Of a stretch of 16,565 nt of DNA, positions 7,868 to 13,828 are shown in pieces (position 1 is the first letter of the stretch; every line of letters begins with the position of its first letter). Source of the stretch: Sphingomonadales bacterium (GTDB lineage: Bacteria; Pseudomonadota; Alphaproteobacteria; Sphingomonadales; Sphingomonadaceae); assembly GCA_027489295.1 (NCBI GenBank), contig JAIYAA010000047.1, positions 1 through 16,565 of the forward strand, given 5' to 3'. The notes beneath the pieces are model-generated. The model did no database searches and was not told the origin of the DNA. It was given only the letters and a program-made list of their open reading frames with translations. The position numbers were made by a program, and so were the translations under genes.

Positions 7868-8497
7868 TCACCGTCCGTGCCGGCCGGCCATTTTGGCCTG
7901 CAGCGCTTCCCAGCGCGTCGGACCATCGGGGGTCTCTCGTTGGTTCATGTACTCTTCCGACTCCGCCAACTTGGCCGCGAGCGCAGCTGCAGCGCCCACC
8001 GGATCATAGACGCCCAAGATGGGGTCTTCGTCGAACAACGTCGCTTCAAGGCGGTTCGCCGGCCGCAGCGTAATCGGGCCGCTGGAGTCCCGTAGTTGCC
8101 GCCAAGCCTCGTAGCGATCGTGCCGAACCAGAGGTTTTGCGGGCAAGCTGCCATTGGCGCAAAGCGTCAGCTCGACGGGAGTGAAGCCGAACTCTTGCGC
8201 CAGCTCTGCGCTGACACGCCGCGCCCAGCCGTCAAGCATACGATCGTTCACCGCGCCGATGCTGGTCGCGATCGTGACGACGCCGAGGCAGGACACAGCG
8301 GTGAGCTTTATAGGGCCGCCGTCCCCGCTGAAAGTTTCGAGACTTAAATGGGCGGGGTCGAACCGAGAGAGAAAGTTTCGGTCCACTTTCCACCTATGAG
8401 CACCATAGATGTCGTGAGCGGCGTAGAAGGCTCCGTGATGGGAGACCCGCACGCGAATGGGTTTATTGCGATAGCTGAGGGTTCGTTCGGTGATCAT
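7868..8497 (-). CDS. BRO-N-domain-like phage protein
   Basis: This 209-aa protein leads the - strand operon. Residues 1-105 resemble the BRO-N fold of phage antirepressors. They include a first strand pair (LSYRNKPIRVRVSHHGAFYAAHDIYG), a later LTAVSCLGVVTIATS block where BRO-N proteins have 'lisesGlyrL', and a helix RMLDGWARRVSAELAQEFGF at the usual 'FqdWVtkeVLPsIr' place. The match is by eye and divergent. The C-terminal half has no recognised domain and ends with a basic helix (TRWEALQAKMAGRHGR). ATG 8497 follows GGGAAAGG at good spacing; an upstream extension to 8617 has no such site. BRO-N proteins usually bind DNA or repressors; a control role is inferred. A 15-bp palindrome lies 32 bases upstream. 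Confidence 0.5.
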   Translation of the reverse strand: MITERTLSYRNKPIRVRVSHHGAFYAAHDIYGAHRWKVDRNFLSRFDPAHLSLETFSGDGGPIKLTAVSCLGVVTIATSIGAVNDRMLDGWARRVSAELAQEFGFTPVELTLCANGSLPAKPLVRHDRYEAWRQLRDSSGPITLRPANRLEATLFDEDPILGVYDPVGAAAALAAKLAESEEYMNQRETPDGPTRWEALQAKMAGRHGR

Positions 8498-8528
8498 GGC
8501 GGCCTTTCCCGGCTGCATGCAAATGGAG

Positions 8529-8543
8529 GGGGACATTGTCCCC
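8529..8543. promoter_or_regulatory. Perfect palindrome, candidate operator
   Basis: GGGGAC-ATT-GTCCCC is a 6-bp perfect dyad around three bases, 32 bp upstream of the BRO-N-like gene start at 8497. Position, symmetry and length suit a dimeric repressor site. No recognisable promoter hexamers can be placed with confidence around it. Confidence 0.45.
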
Positions 8544-9117
8544 GAGTGGCTCCGCGCCCGCAGGGTCCCCAGTCGCCGCGCCTGTGTACTGAGGGGCGGC
8601 CTTTCCTCAGAGTCCAAGTTGGACCAGGCTTCGACTGTGTGAGAACCGGCCTAAGGCGCCATCGGGGGACTTGAAGAACAAGCCCGGTTCACTTCCATTG
8701 CCATGCAGAAATATTAAGAGCCGAGAGGGATGGCAACGATAGAATTTTGCAGGTCCTGAAATAAGCGACTTGGCGTGCGTGTACACGGATATGGAGGGGG
8801 TACAGGTATCGCAGACCAAAAGGCGCCGCCGCAGGAGCCCCAAAGGGGACCCCACGCCCTTCCCGTCCTGAAAGAGGTAACGGGTCGATCGGCGGGTTGC
8901 TCGGGGTGGCTGCGGGTCTCTCCAGGTGGCCAAAAGGGGACCCAATGATCCCCGCGCCCGTCGATTTGCGATAGCCTTCAAGAATTGCTGAGAGTTCCGA
9001 GGGGCCAGCGGTTAACGGGCGAAGTCAGAGAGGCCCGTGCTACCGCTTTCCAGGGTGTTTACGGATAACCCATCTCACGTTAGCACTTTGAGGAGATAGC
9101 GGGAGGCGGGGGGATTT
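8544..9117. other. Gene-poor stretch with a spaced 11-bp direct repeat
   Basis: No gene is supported here. Open frames exist on the - strand (about 8981-8607) but lack a believable SD or domain. AAAGGGGACCC occurs at 8842-8852 and again at 8933-8943, 91 bp apart. A TGTACA box is at 8780-8785. A GGAGG-type ribosome site for the zinc-ribbon gene lies just before 9118. Confidence 0.5.
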
Positions 9118-9468
9118 ATGCTTGTCCAATGTGCGTCTTGTGGTGCGGCGGTAAGTGTTCACGCGGAGCGCTGCCCTGCATGTAAAGGACCTGCTACAGC
9201 TGCCCAGCGAGCCAGCGAGTACGGACCGTGTCGATCATGTGGAACTGAACTCCACAAGCCATCACATGTTTATAGCACAACTTCGTCCAGCATCGTGGAT
9301 GGCAATACTAGCACCTCGACACACTGGCGCAGCCTGCCTTGCCCAAAATGCGGCGATAAAGAACCCATCTCAATATTTTCGGAAGGTGTTCGTCAAAATA
9401 AGATGAGCTGCATTATGGCCATAGGGGTCGTAATTTTGGGTACCGCTATAATGTATTTCGTTTTCTAG
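9118..9468 (+). CDS. Multi-zinc-ribbon protein with C-terminal membrane anchor
   Basis: This 116-aa protein has four CxxC knuckles: Cys5/8 with Cys19/22, and Cys38/41 with Cys75/78, enough for two zinc ribbons. A Ser/Thr-rich linker (about 52-68) separates the second pair. Residues 98-116 (CIMAIGVVILGTAIMYFVF) form one transmembrane helix at the extreme C-terminus. The topology suggests a cytoplasmic zinc domain tethered to the inner membrane. I do not recognise a named family and assign no function. The start ATG follows a GGAGG-like stretch. The gene stands alone between two gene-poor regions, and its codon use is less GC-biased than the left block, which suggests acquisition. Confidence 0.7.
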   Translation: MLVQCASCGAAVSVHAERCPACKGPATAAQRASEYGPCRSCGTELHKPSHVYSTTSSSIVDGNTSTSTHWRSLPCPKCGDKEPISIFSEGVRQNKMSCIMAIGVVILGTAIMYFVF

Positions 9469-9510
9469 GCAAACTATTCGGGCCATTTGCCTTCTAATTG
9501 AAGCGAGAAA

Positions 9511-9554
9511 TCTCGCAGCGGCAGATAGCCTCAAGGCGGACGTTGGCTGCGAGA
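9511..9554. repeat. Perfect 9-bp inverted repeat
   Basis: TCTCGCAGC (9511-9519) and GCTGCGAGA (9546-9554) are exact reverse complements separated by 26 nt. They lie in the gene-free 9469-9816 interval. A second small hairpin, CGAAAC / GTTTCG at 9721-9737 with a 5-nt loop, lies in the same interval. I see no gene between 9469 and 10015: a TTG-start frame at 9498-9794 is Arg/Gly-rich with no SD. Confidence 0.6.
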
Positions 9555-9816
9555 ATGCGGGACCGGCTCGGGCGAGCAGACATTCGAGAAAAATATTCGG
9601 GTGGTCGTTACAGTGGCGGGGTGATCGTGAAGGGGCAGGAGGAAACCCGAGGTAACTCTAAGAAAACTCAGGGAAACCGTCGCGTCATTCGGGGTCGGAC
9701 TGGCGCTGTGGCCGGCTCAGCGAAACCGCCAGTTTCGAACCGCATCCGATCGCGGCCGGGCGGTTCCATCGGCGGCGGCGGAAGGGACCCGTGATGGCCT
9801 ATTGCCCCACTAAGGA

Positions 9817-9902
9817 ATCCCCCACGAGATCTGAACCCCTAGAGAAACTGGGGTTTCCGACTGGATGTAGAAGCCAGTGCGGGCTTTGAGTTCGTGGGGG
9901 AT
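9817..9902. ncRNA. Predicted three-way-junction structured element
   Basis: An 11-bp perfect stem, ATCCCCCACGA (9817-9827) with TCGTGGGGGAT (9892-9902), encloses two hairpins. Hairpin one pairs AACCCC (9834-9839) with GGGGTT (9850-9855). Hairpin two pairs CCGACTGG (9857-9864) with CCAGT-g-CGG (9874-9882), with one bulged G. Together these make a compact 86-nt three-way junction. All pairing is visible in the sequence; that it is transcribed is inference. Both strands could fold, and - strand transcripts from the 10990-10016 genes would read into it. No known RNA family is recognised. Confidence 0.45.
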
Positions 9903-9954
9903 GCGGGAGGATTGGGTCTTTGGATGCGGCGGGCTGGCATCGGAGACATTAGGG

Positions 9955-9974
9955 CCCGCCCATTTGTGGGCCGG
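9955..9974. repeat. GC-rich tetraloop hairpin
   Basis: GCCCA (9958-9962), loop TTTG, TGGGC (9967-9971), extended by CC/GG past one mismatch. It lies 45 nt beyond the stop of the - strand gene ending at 10016, between that gene and the three-way junction. No U-tract follows on either strand, so it is not a clear terminator; it may be a processing or stabilising hairpin. Confidence 0.5.
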
Positions 9975-10015
9975 TCTGTGTCTGAGGTTTGCAACGTACA
10001 CATGAGCCGAGGGAC

Positions 10016-10330
10016 TTAAGTGCCGTCGCGCTCCTGAACCGGCTGCGCCTGCTGTCCCTTAGGGTTTCTCCTCTCCCACGTCTGCACCTCTTGGGCGTTG
10101 TCGGCGCGTGCCATGGGCGACCACACGGGCGCCCCGCCCCTTGAGCCATCCGCCCGCAACTGCCAGGTCTTTCCGGTAACCGTGTCGAGCAAGAACGTGT
10201 CGCGGGCGCCGTGCGGGCTGAATACGACGACATAGCGCCCCTGCTGGCCCCCTTGGGCCGCTGTCTGTCCCATAGCGCCCACCGGCAACACAAGGGCGGC
10301 AGCAAGTGCAGCGGCGGCAGCGAGTCGCAT
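10016..10330 (-). CDS. Small exported protein with LDTxTGxxW motif
   Basis: This 104-aa product starts with a signal peptide (MRLAAAAALAAALVLPVGAM, cleavage near residue 20-25). A short domain containing GRYVVVFSP and LLDTVTGKTWQL follows. The LDTxTGxxW signature occurs in many small periplasmic proteins of unknown function, and I assign none. The C-terminus is polar and charged. ATG 10330 overlaps the preceding stop (TGATG) and has a G-rich SD, so I reject the longer frame to 10582. It is the last of three - strand genes. Confidence 0.65.
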   Translation of the reverse strand: MRLAAAAALAAALVLPVGAMGQTAAQGGQQGRYVVVFSPHGARDTFLLDTVTGKTWQLRADGSRGGAPVWSPMARADNAQEVQTWERRNPKGQQAQPVQERDGT

Positions 10331-10536
10331 CAGAAAACCCCCAAGTTGTGCAGGCCGTACCCTATCGTCCCGAGCGCACCAAACAACGCCATGCCTTTGC
10401 CAGACGGTGGGCGGCATACAGATGCAGCAAGGGCCGCAAAGGCCAAGCTCGCAGCAAGGTACGGGTGGCCGTTCCTCGCTAGTATCTTCGCCGTCTCCGG
10501 TTCGGGGAGCTGTGCGGTCTCTTTTGGCTTTCCCAT
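10330..10536 (-). CDS. Small membrane protein
   Basis: This 68-aa product has a polar N-terminus (MGKPKETAQLPEPETAKIL). Two hydrophobic stretches follow, HPYLAASLAFAALAASVC and MALFGALGTIGYGLHNLGVF, separated by RPPSGK, which suggests a two-helix hairpin. AAGGA lies about 8 nt before ATG 10536. Its stop overlaps the start of the next gene by one base. Size and topology would suit a holin, but no sequence relationship is recognised, so this is only a possibility. Confidence 0.6.
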   Translation of the reverse strand: MGKPKETAQLPEPETAKILARNGHPYLAASLAFAALAASVCRPPSGKGMALFGALGTIGYGLHNLGVF

Positions 10537-10583
10537 CGTGTGGTCCTTCAGGGCGCGGCTCGGGGTTTCCCGCGGCATGCACT

Positions 10584-10656
10584 GGTTAATTTCCGTTAAC
10601 CTATGCGGGCGCCATGAAATAAGGGTGTAATCCCGTGGTGTAATTTTACTTAACGG
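10584..10656. promoter_or_regulatory. Repeat cluster, candidate control region
   Basis: GGTTAA-n6-TTAACC is a perfect dyad at 10584-10601. GGTGTAAT occurs twice in direct orientation (10624-10631 and 10637-10644, 13-bp period). CCGTTAA (10593-10599) and TTAACGG (10650-10656) are exact reverse complements. All lie between the lipoprotein stop and the 68-aa gene start, in an AT-richer patch. This looks like a regulator-binding region for the - strand genes. Confidence 0.45.
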
Positions 10657-10675
10657 GGCGCGGACCGATCGCCGG

Positions 10676-10990
10676 TCAATAGCCGTCAAGGGCGCTCTTA
10701 GTTTCGCCCACTGCGCTCTCGACGTCTGTTGCTGCGCCTTGGACAGCGGGCCCGGCAAATATCGGATCTTCGTCCCTTAATCGACCGACAGCCGCTGAGA
10801 GGCTGCTTGCCGCACTCTGCGCCTGTTCGGCTTTGGCCTGCGCATCTCTTAGTTGCTCCTCAAGGGCGGCCTTCTGTTCCTCAAGCGCCGCAATGCGGTC
10901 TTGCAGCTCCTCTTTGGTTGGCCCGTTATCGGCGCTGCATGCAGCAACGGCGAGCGCCACAAGCGCCCCTACAACAGCCTTCGTCCCCAT
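10676..10990 (-). CDS. Coiled-coil lipoprotein
   Basis: This 104-aa protein has a lipoprotein signal (MGTKAVVGALVALAVAAC, lipidated Cys18). A continuous heptad-type helix follows at about 25-70 (EELQDRIAALEEQKAALEEQ then LRDAQAKAEQAQSAASSLSA), with an Ala/Gly-rich tail. It should be anchored in a membrane facing the periplasm. Such proteins include Lpp-like structural lipoproteins and phage spanin subunits; I cannot choose between them. A strong GGAGG precedes ATG 10990. It is first of three small - strand envelope genes, with a 139-nt gap to the next. It is divergent from the recombinase gene. Confidence 0.7.
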   Translation of the reverse strand: MGTKAVVGALVALAVAACSADNGPTKEELQDRIAALEEQKAALEEQLRDAQAKAEQAQSAASSLSAAVGRLRDEDPIFAGPAVQGAATDVESAVGETKSALDGY

Positions 10991-11114
10991 TCAGTCCTCC
11001 CTGTTTGCCCGAGACGCGCCTAGCGGGCGAGAAGAGCCGGAGCCAGCCTGACACCCTCCGAAAAATGATCTGCAATCGCGGACAATTTGCAAACCCGAAT
11101 GAGGATCGTAGTGC

Positions 11115-11163
11115 TTGCGGGTGTGTACAAAAACGCCTAACGCTCATTACGCAATTATGTACA
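11115..11163 (+). promoter_or_regulatory. Possible promoter with paired TGTACA boxes
   Basis: TTGCGG (11115-11120) and TAACGC (11138-11143) are spaced 17 bp, a weak sigma-70-like pair. Palindromic TGTACA boxes lie at 11124-11129 and 11158-11163, 34 bp apart, one between the hexamers and one 15 bp before the recombinase start. They could be operator half-sites or recombinase crossover/binding sites. Upstream, TGCAA (11071-11075) and TTGCA (11087-11091) form another short dyad. Confidence 0.3.
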
Positions 11164-11177
11164 GCGGAGCTGAACCC

Positions 11178-11885
11178 ATGCGCGTCGTCATCTACCTTCG
11201 AGTATCCACGGCGGCCCAGGGTCGCTCGGGGCTCGGCTTGGAGGCGCAGCGGGCGGCAGTGGAAGCCTTCTGCCGACAACGGGGCTGTGAGGTGCTCGCC
11301 GAGTTCGTGGAGGTCGAGAGCGGCAAGCGCGACGATCGCCCCGAGTTGGCGAAGGCGCTGCACTGGGCCGACGTCACTGCCTCCACCCTACTGGTGGCGA
11401 AGATGGACCGGTTGAGCCGTAGCGTACGGTTTCTGGCGACCCTTCAGGACAGTGGCGTCCGCTTCATTGCCGCCGATATGCCAGAAGCGAATGAGATGAC
11501 CGTCCATATCCTCGCTGCGGTCGCCCAGGCGGAGCGCAAGGCGATCGGGACGCGTACTCGGGAGGCACTCGCGGCAGCTAAGGCACGGGGCGCACGTCTG
11601 GGCAATCCCAACGGGGCCGCTGCCCTCCAGCGTGCCGGCAAGGGTAATAGTGCGGCGATCGCAGAGCGGAAGGCGCGGGCGGATCATTCGGCCCAGCGGC
11701 TTGACCGGGTGATTGCAAAGTTGCGGCAAGAGGGGCGCACGTCGCTCCGGGACCTTGCGGAAGGGTTGAACGCTATCCCCATTCCAACGCGACAGGGTGG
11801 CAAGTGGCACGCTTCGTCCGTGCGGAACCTTCTAGCACGCCTGGAAGCGAAGAGCTCAGGCGTAACGGAGGGCGCAGGAGCATGA
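11178..11885 (+). CDS. Serine recombinase (resolvase/invertase family)
   Basis: This 235-aa site-specific recombinase cuts DNA through a 5'-phosphoserine link. The catalytic domain spans about 1-145: VIYLRVSTAAQ with nucleophile Ser10 and Arg8, Q14 region, GKRDDRP, and KMDRLSRS (75-82). EANEMTVHILAAVAQAER leads into the long E-helix. A C-terminal helix-turn-helix follows at about 182-222 (TSLRDLAEGLNAIPIPTRQGGKW, ending VRNLLARL). It is much shorter than the large phage serine integrases, so it is resolvase/invertase-sized. ATG 11178 has GGAG upstream; the frame to 11115 adds unrelated residues. Its stop overlaps the next gene's start (ATGA), so the two are translationally coupled. Confidence 0.93.
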   Translation: MRVVIYLRVSTAAQGRSGLGLEAQRAAVEAFCRQRGCEVLAEFVEVESGKRDDRPELAKALHWADVTASTLLVAKMDRLSRSVRFLATLQDSGVRFIAADMPEANEMTVHILAAVAQAERKAIGTRTREALAAAKARGARLGNPNGAAALQRAGKGNSAAIAERKARADHSAQRLDRVIAKLRQEGRTSLRDLAEGLNAIPIPTRQGGKWHASSVRNLLARLEAKSSGVTEGAGA

Positions 11886-13300
11886 GCAAGCGAGATGGCT
11901 TCTCGCCGACTGAATGGAAGACCGCTGGGGAAATGTACTTGCGCAGCCTCGCTGTGTCGCCCGAGGCCTTGGCATTTAGCGCAATGGCCCTGGAGGCGGC
12001 CCAGAAGGCCACCGGCGCTAGGACCAGACAGAGCCGGCCAAGCAATGCCTTGAAGATTCGGAGGGCAGTGGAGGCGCTCCTAGCGGACCTGTTGCGCCTC
12101 TTCGTCGAGGGGCAGGCCGGCTCCCACGGAACGCGGCCCGTTGACCTCCCCGCGAAGCTGCTCGGGTTCGGACGGCCGGCCTTCATGGAGGTTGTCGAGG
12201 GCCTAGAGGCCGCCGGGTGGCTGAGTTACGGAAAGGGTCGGCGGGCCAGCCCGAAGACGATGACGGATGGCTCTACAGGGATGCTGTCCGGCGGCTGGCG
12301 GTCTCGGTTCCGACTTTCACCGGAAGCGCTGTCCATAGCCGCCTCGGCGGGAGTGCTTAGCGGGGACCATCGCGACCATTGGGGACGATCGGTGACAGCG
12401 CTGGCCCTTCCTGTGCTCAGAGAGCTGGAAGTGCCCTTGATCGAATTGCGGGCGGCCAAGGAGCCCCGAGCCGGCAAGGGGGCCACTGGTGCAAGCATGG
12501 TCGTGGACATCCGAAACCCGAAGGTCACTGAGATGCTTCGAGACCTAGAGGCCCACAATGCCTTCCTGGCGCAGGCAGGTGTGGACGGTGCTGACTTCGT
12601 GGGGCTCCGGCGCATCTTCAACAACGGCAACGTACCGGGCTTCCGGTGGCAATGGGGCGGCCGGTTCTACTCGGTTACCTTTCCCGGAATGGAACGAGCC
12701 TATGAACAGCGGAGCGGGGAAGAGCGGCGCCGGGCGCTACGCTTGGGTGGCGAAGTGGTCGGTGAAGTTGACATCAACGCCTCACAGCTCCGGCTCTTTT
12801 ACGCTCTGAGCGGCTTGGAGCTGCCCGCCGGCCTGGAGGAGGACCCTTATACCCTGCCGGGCCTGGACCGGGTCGGGGTGAAGCTCTGGATTGCTCAGGC
12901 TCTCGGGAAGGAAGCCGCGAGCGGGAAGCAATGGCCCGCGCAGGCACGACAAGAGTACGCGAGGAAGACCAAGGGGCGGGAGTTGGCAGAAGATCATGAC
13001 TTTATCGCTCTCCGGGACGGCGTTCTAAGTGCCCATTCACATTTGCAGACGCTTGGCACGCCCGAGGCGCTCCCAGTGCTGGAGCTGCAATATCACGAGA
13101 GCGAAATCCTGAGGCACGCTATGGGCGCCCTACGAGCCAAAGGTATCCCCAGCCTGCCCGTCCATGACAGCTTGATAGTGCCCACTGCCGCCGAGGGCGA
13201 GGCAAAGGTTGCCATAGAGAGCGGCTTTGCTGACATCGTTGGGGGAGTGATTGGAGATACACCAATTACAATGCCGAGAGTTACCCTGAAGGCCGCCTGA
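11882..13300 (+). CDS. Putative superfamily-A-like palm polymerase (TVpol-type primase/polymerase candidate)
   Basis: This 472-aa protein carries the three core motifs of superfamily A DNA polymerases and T7-like RNA polymerases, in order. Motif A is EVDINASQLRLFYAL with Asp297 (compare DYSQIELR in Pol I and DGSCSGIQ in T7 RNAP). Motif B is R330-x3-K334-x7-G342, matching the R-x3-K spacing of the O helix. Motif C is LPVHDSLIVP with His428-Asp429-Ser430, as HDS in T7 RNAP. A GGRFYSV strand and ERRRALRLGGE lead into motif A. Residues about 85-120 look like a winged helix. No 3'-5' exonuclease is present. A family of this kind in bacterial mobile elements (TVpol) was described by Iyer, Abhiman and Aravind; membership here is inferred. 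ATG 11882 has AGGAG and overlaps the recombinase stop. Confidence 0.7.
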   Translation: MSKRDGFSPTEWKTAGEMYLRSLAVSPEALAFSAMALEAAQKATGARTRQSRPSNALKIRRAVEALLADLLRLFVEGQAGSHGTRPVDLPAKLLGFGRPAFMEVVEGLEAAGWLSYGKGRRASPKTMTDGSTGMLSGGWRSRFRLSPEALSIAASAGVLSGDHRDHWGRSVTALALPVLRELEVPLIELRAAKEPRAGKGATGASMVVDIRNPKVTEMLRDLEAHNAFLAQAGVDGADFVGLRRIFNNGNVPGFRWQWGGRFYSVTFPGMERAYEQRSGEERRRALRLGGEVVGEVDINASQLRLFYALSGLELPAGLEEDPYTLPGLDRVGVKLWIAQALGKEAASGKQWPAQARQEYARKTKGRELAEDHDFIALRDGVLSAHSHLQTLGTPEALPVLELQYHESEILRHAMGALRAKGIPSLPVHDSLIVPTAAEGEAKVAIESGFADIVGGVIGDTPITMPRVTLKAA

Positions 13301-13328
13301 CGCTCCTAACGAGCAGAGAGGCACCTAG

Positions 13329-13436
13329 GGAGCGTACTGGTACGAAATCTTTTGCGCATTGGACCGGCGGCCCGCAGCGGGGAACTATCGCGTTCGCTTC
13401 CAGGGCGAGCAGCTCCTCCGCGTCGAACGCGCCTGA
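13329..13436 (+). pseudogene. Possible gene remnant without start codon
   Basis: An open stretch of 35 codons follows an in-frame TAG (13326-13328) and ends at TGA 13434-13436. It contains no ATG or GTG. Its residues end in NYRVRFQGEQLLRVERA, which reminds me of small proteins of the 'YrVxlnGexLlxxrr' kind found in sphingomonads, cut off after that block. It lies between the polymerase gene and its terminator. Support is weak. Confidence 0.2.
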
Positions 13437-13448
13437 CGGCAACCCCAA

Positions 13449-13487
13449 GGGGCCAATCGAACACCACGGTTGTCCCCGTTTTTATTT
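13449..13487 (+). terminator. Intrinsic terminator of the recombinase-polymerase operon
   Basis: GGGG-c-CAA-t-CG at 13449-13459 pairs with CG-g-TTG-t-CCCC at 13467-13477 (one G/T wobble and one mismatch). GTTTTTATTT follows. It lies about 150 nt after the polymerase stop, with no other credible + strand gene between. Confidence 0.7.
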
Positions 13488-13643
13488 AACAATATGCGCG
13501 AGTACAATTTTGGTTATAACAAAAGCCAAAGTTACGATTGGTGCAGTCAATACGAAGAGTGCCAATAGAGCACACCATGGCCGACCAGATTCAATGAATC
13601 TAAGGACAATCTTGGCGATCGCCTGCCATTTATACTTTCCCAA
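13482..13643 (-). CDS. Small single-span membrane protein, TTG start
   Basis: The 53-aa frame uses TTG 13643 with GGAG eight bases upstream. The product has a basic amphipathic N-terminus (KYKWQAIAKIVLRFIESGRP). A long hydrophobic segment follows at about 23-44 (WCALLALFVLTAPIVTLAFV and on) and then KIVLAHIVK. The lysine-flanked helix is too regular for a shadow frame, and the local GC content is low. It converges on the recombinase-polymerase operon and its stop lies inside that operon's terminator. Function is unknown; small phage membrane proteins (holin- or toxin-like) are possible. Between 13644 and 13828 I see no gene. Confidence 0.5.
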   Translation of the reverse strand: MGKYKWQAIAKIVLRFIESGRPWCALLALFVLTAPIVTLAFVITKIVLAHIVK

Positions 13644-13828
13644 GGCACATCTCCAGCTTCAAGAAACACGTGAAACGTGATTGAATTAGCTAGATTTCGG
13701 GATGGCCCTTCGGGTTATAGGGTCATGCTTTGGTTTGGTCGTCAAGCCCCCCATCCCGTAGAATCCCCTAAGTGCGACTCCATGATTTTCTCCCTAAAGT
13801 GCTGTTTAAAAAACAATAAAAAAATTCG

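Noticed and set aside
8607..8981. 124-codon - strand frame upstream of the BRO-N-like gene
   Set aside because: No convincing start site, Arg/Pro/Leu-rich composition typical of GC-rich shadow frames, no domain.
9728..9760. TTCGAACC followed by GC-rich sequence, reminiscent of a tRNA T-loop
   Set aside because: The flanking bases do not form a T-stem and no D or anticodon arm can be placed; the TTCG belongs to a small local hairpin instead.
9498..9794. TTG-start 98-codon + strand frame between the zinc-ribbon gene and the three-way junction
   Set aside because: No SD, Arg/Gly/Ser-rich low-complexity product, and the interval is full of inverted repeats; better read as non-coding.
13449..13487. 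Use of this hairpin as a terminator for the - strand small membrane gene as well
   Set aside because: On the - strand the hairpin is not followed by a U-tract, so only + strand termination is supported.
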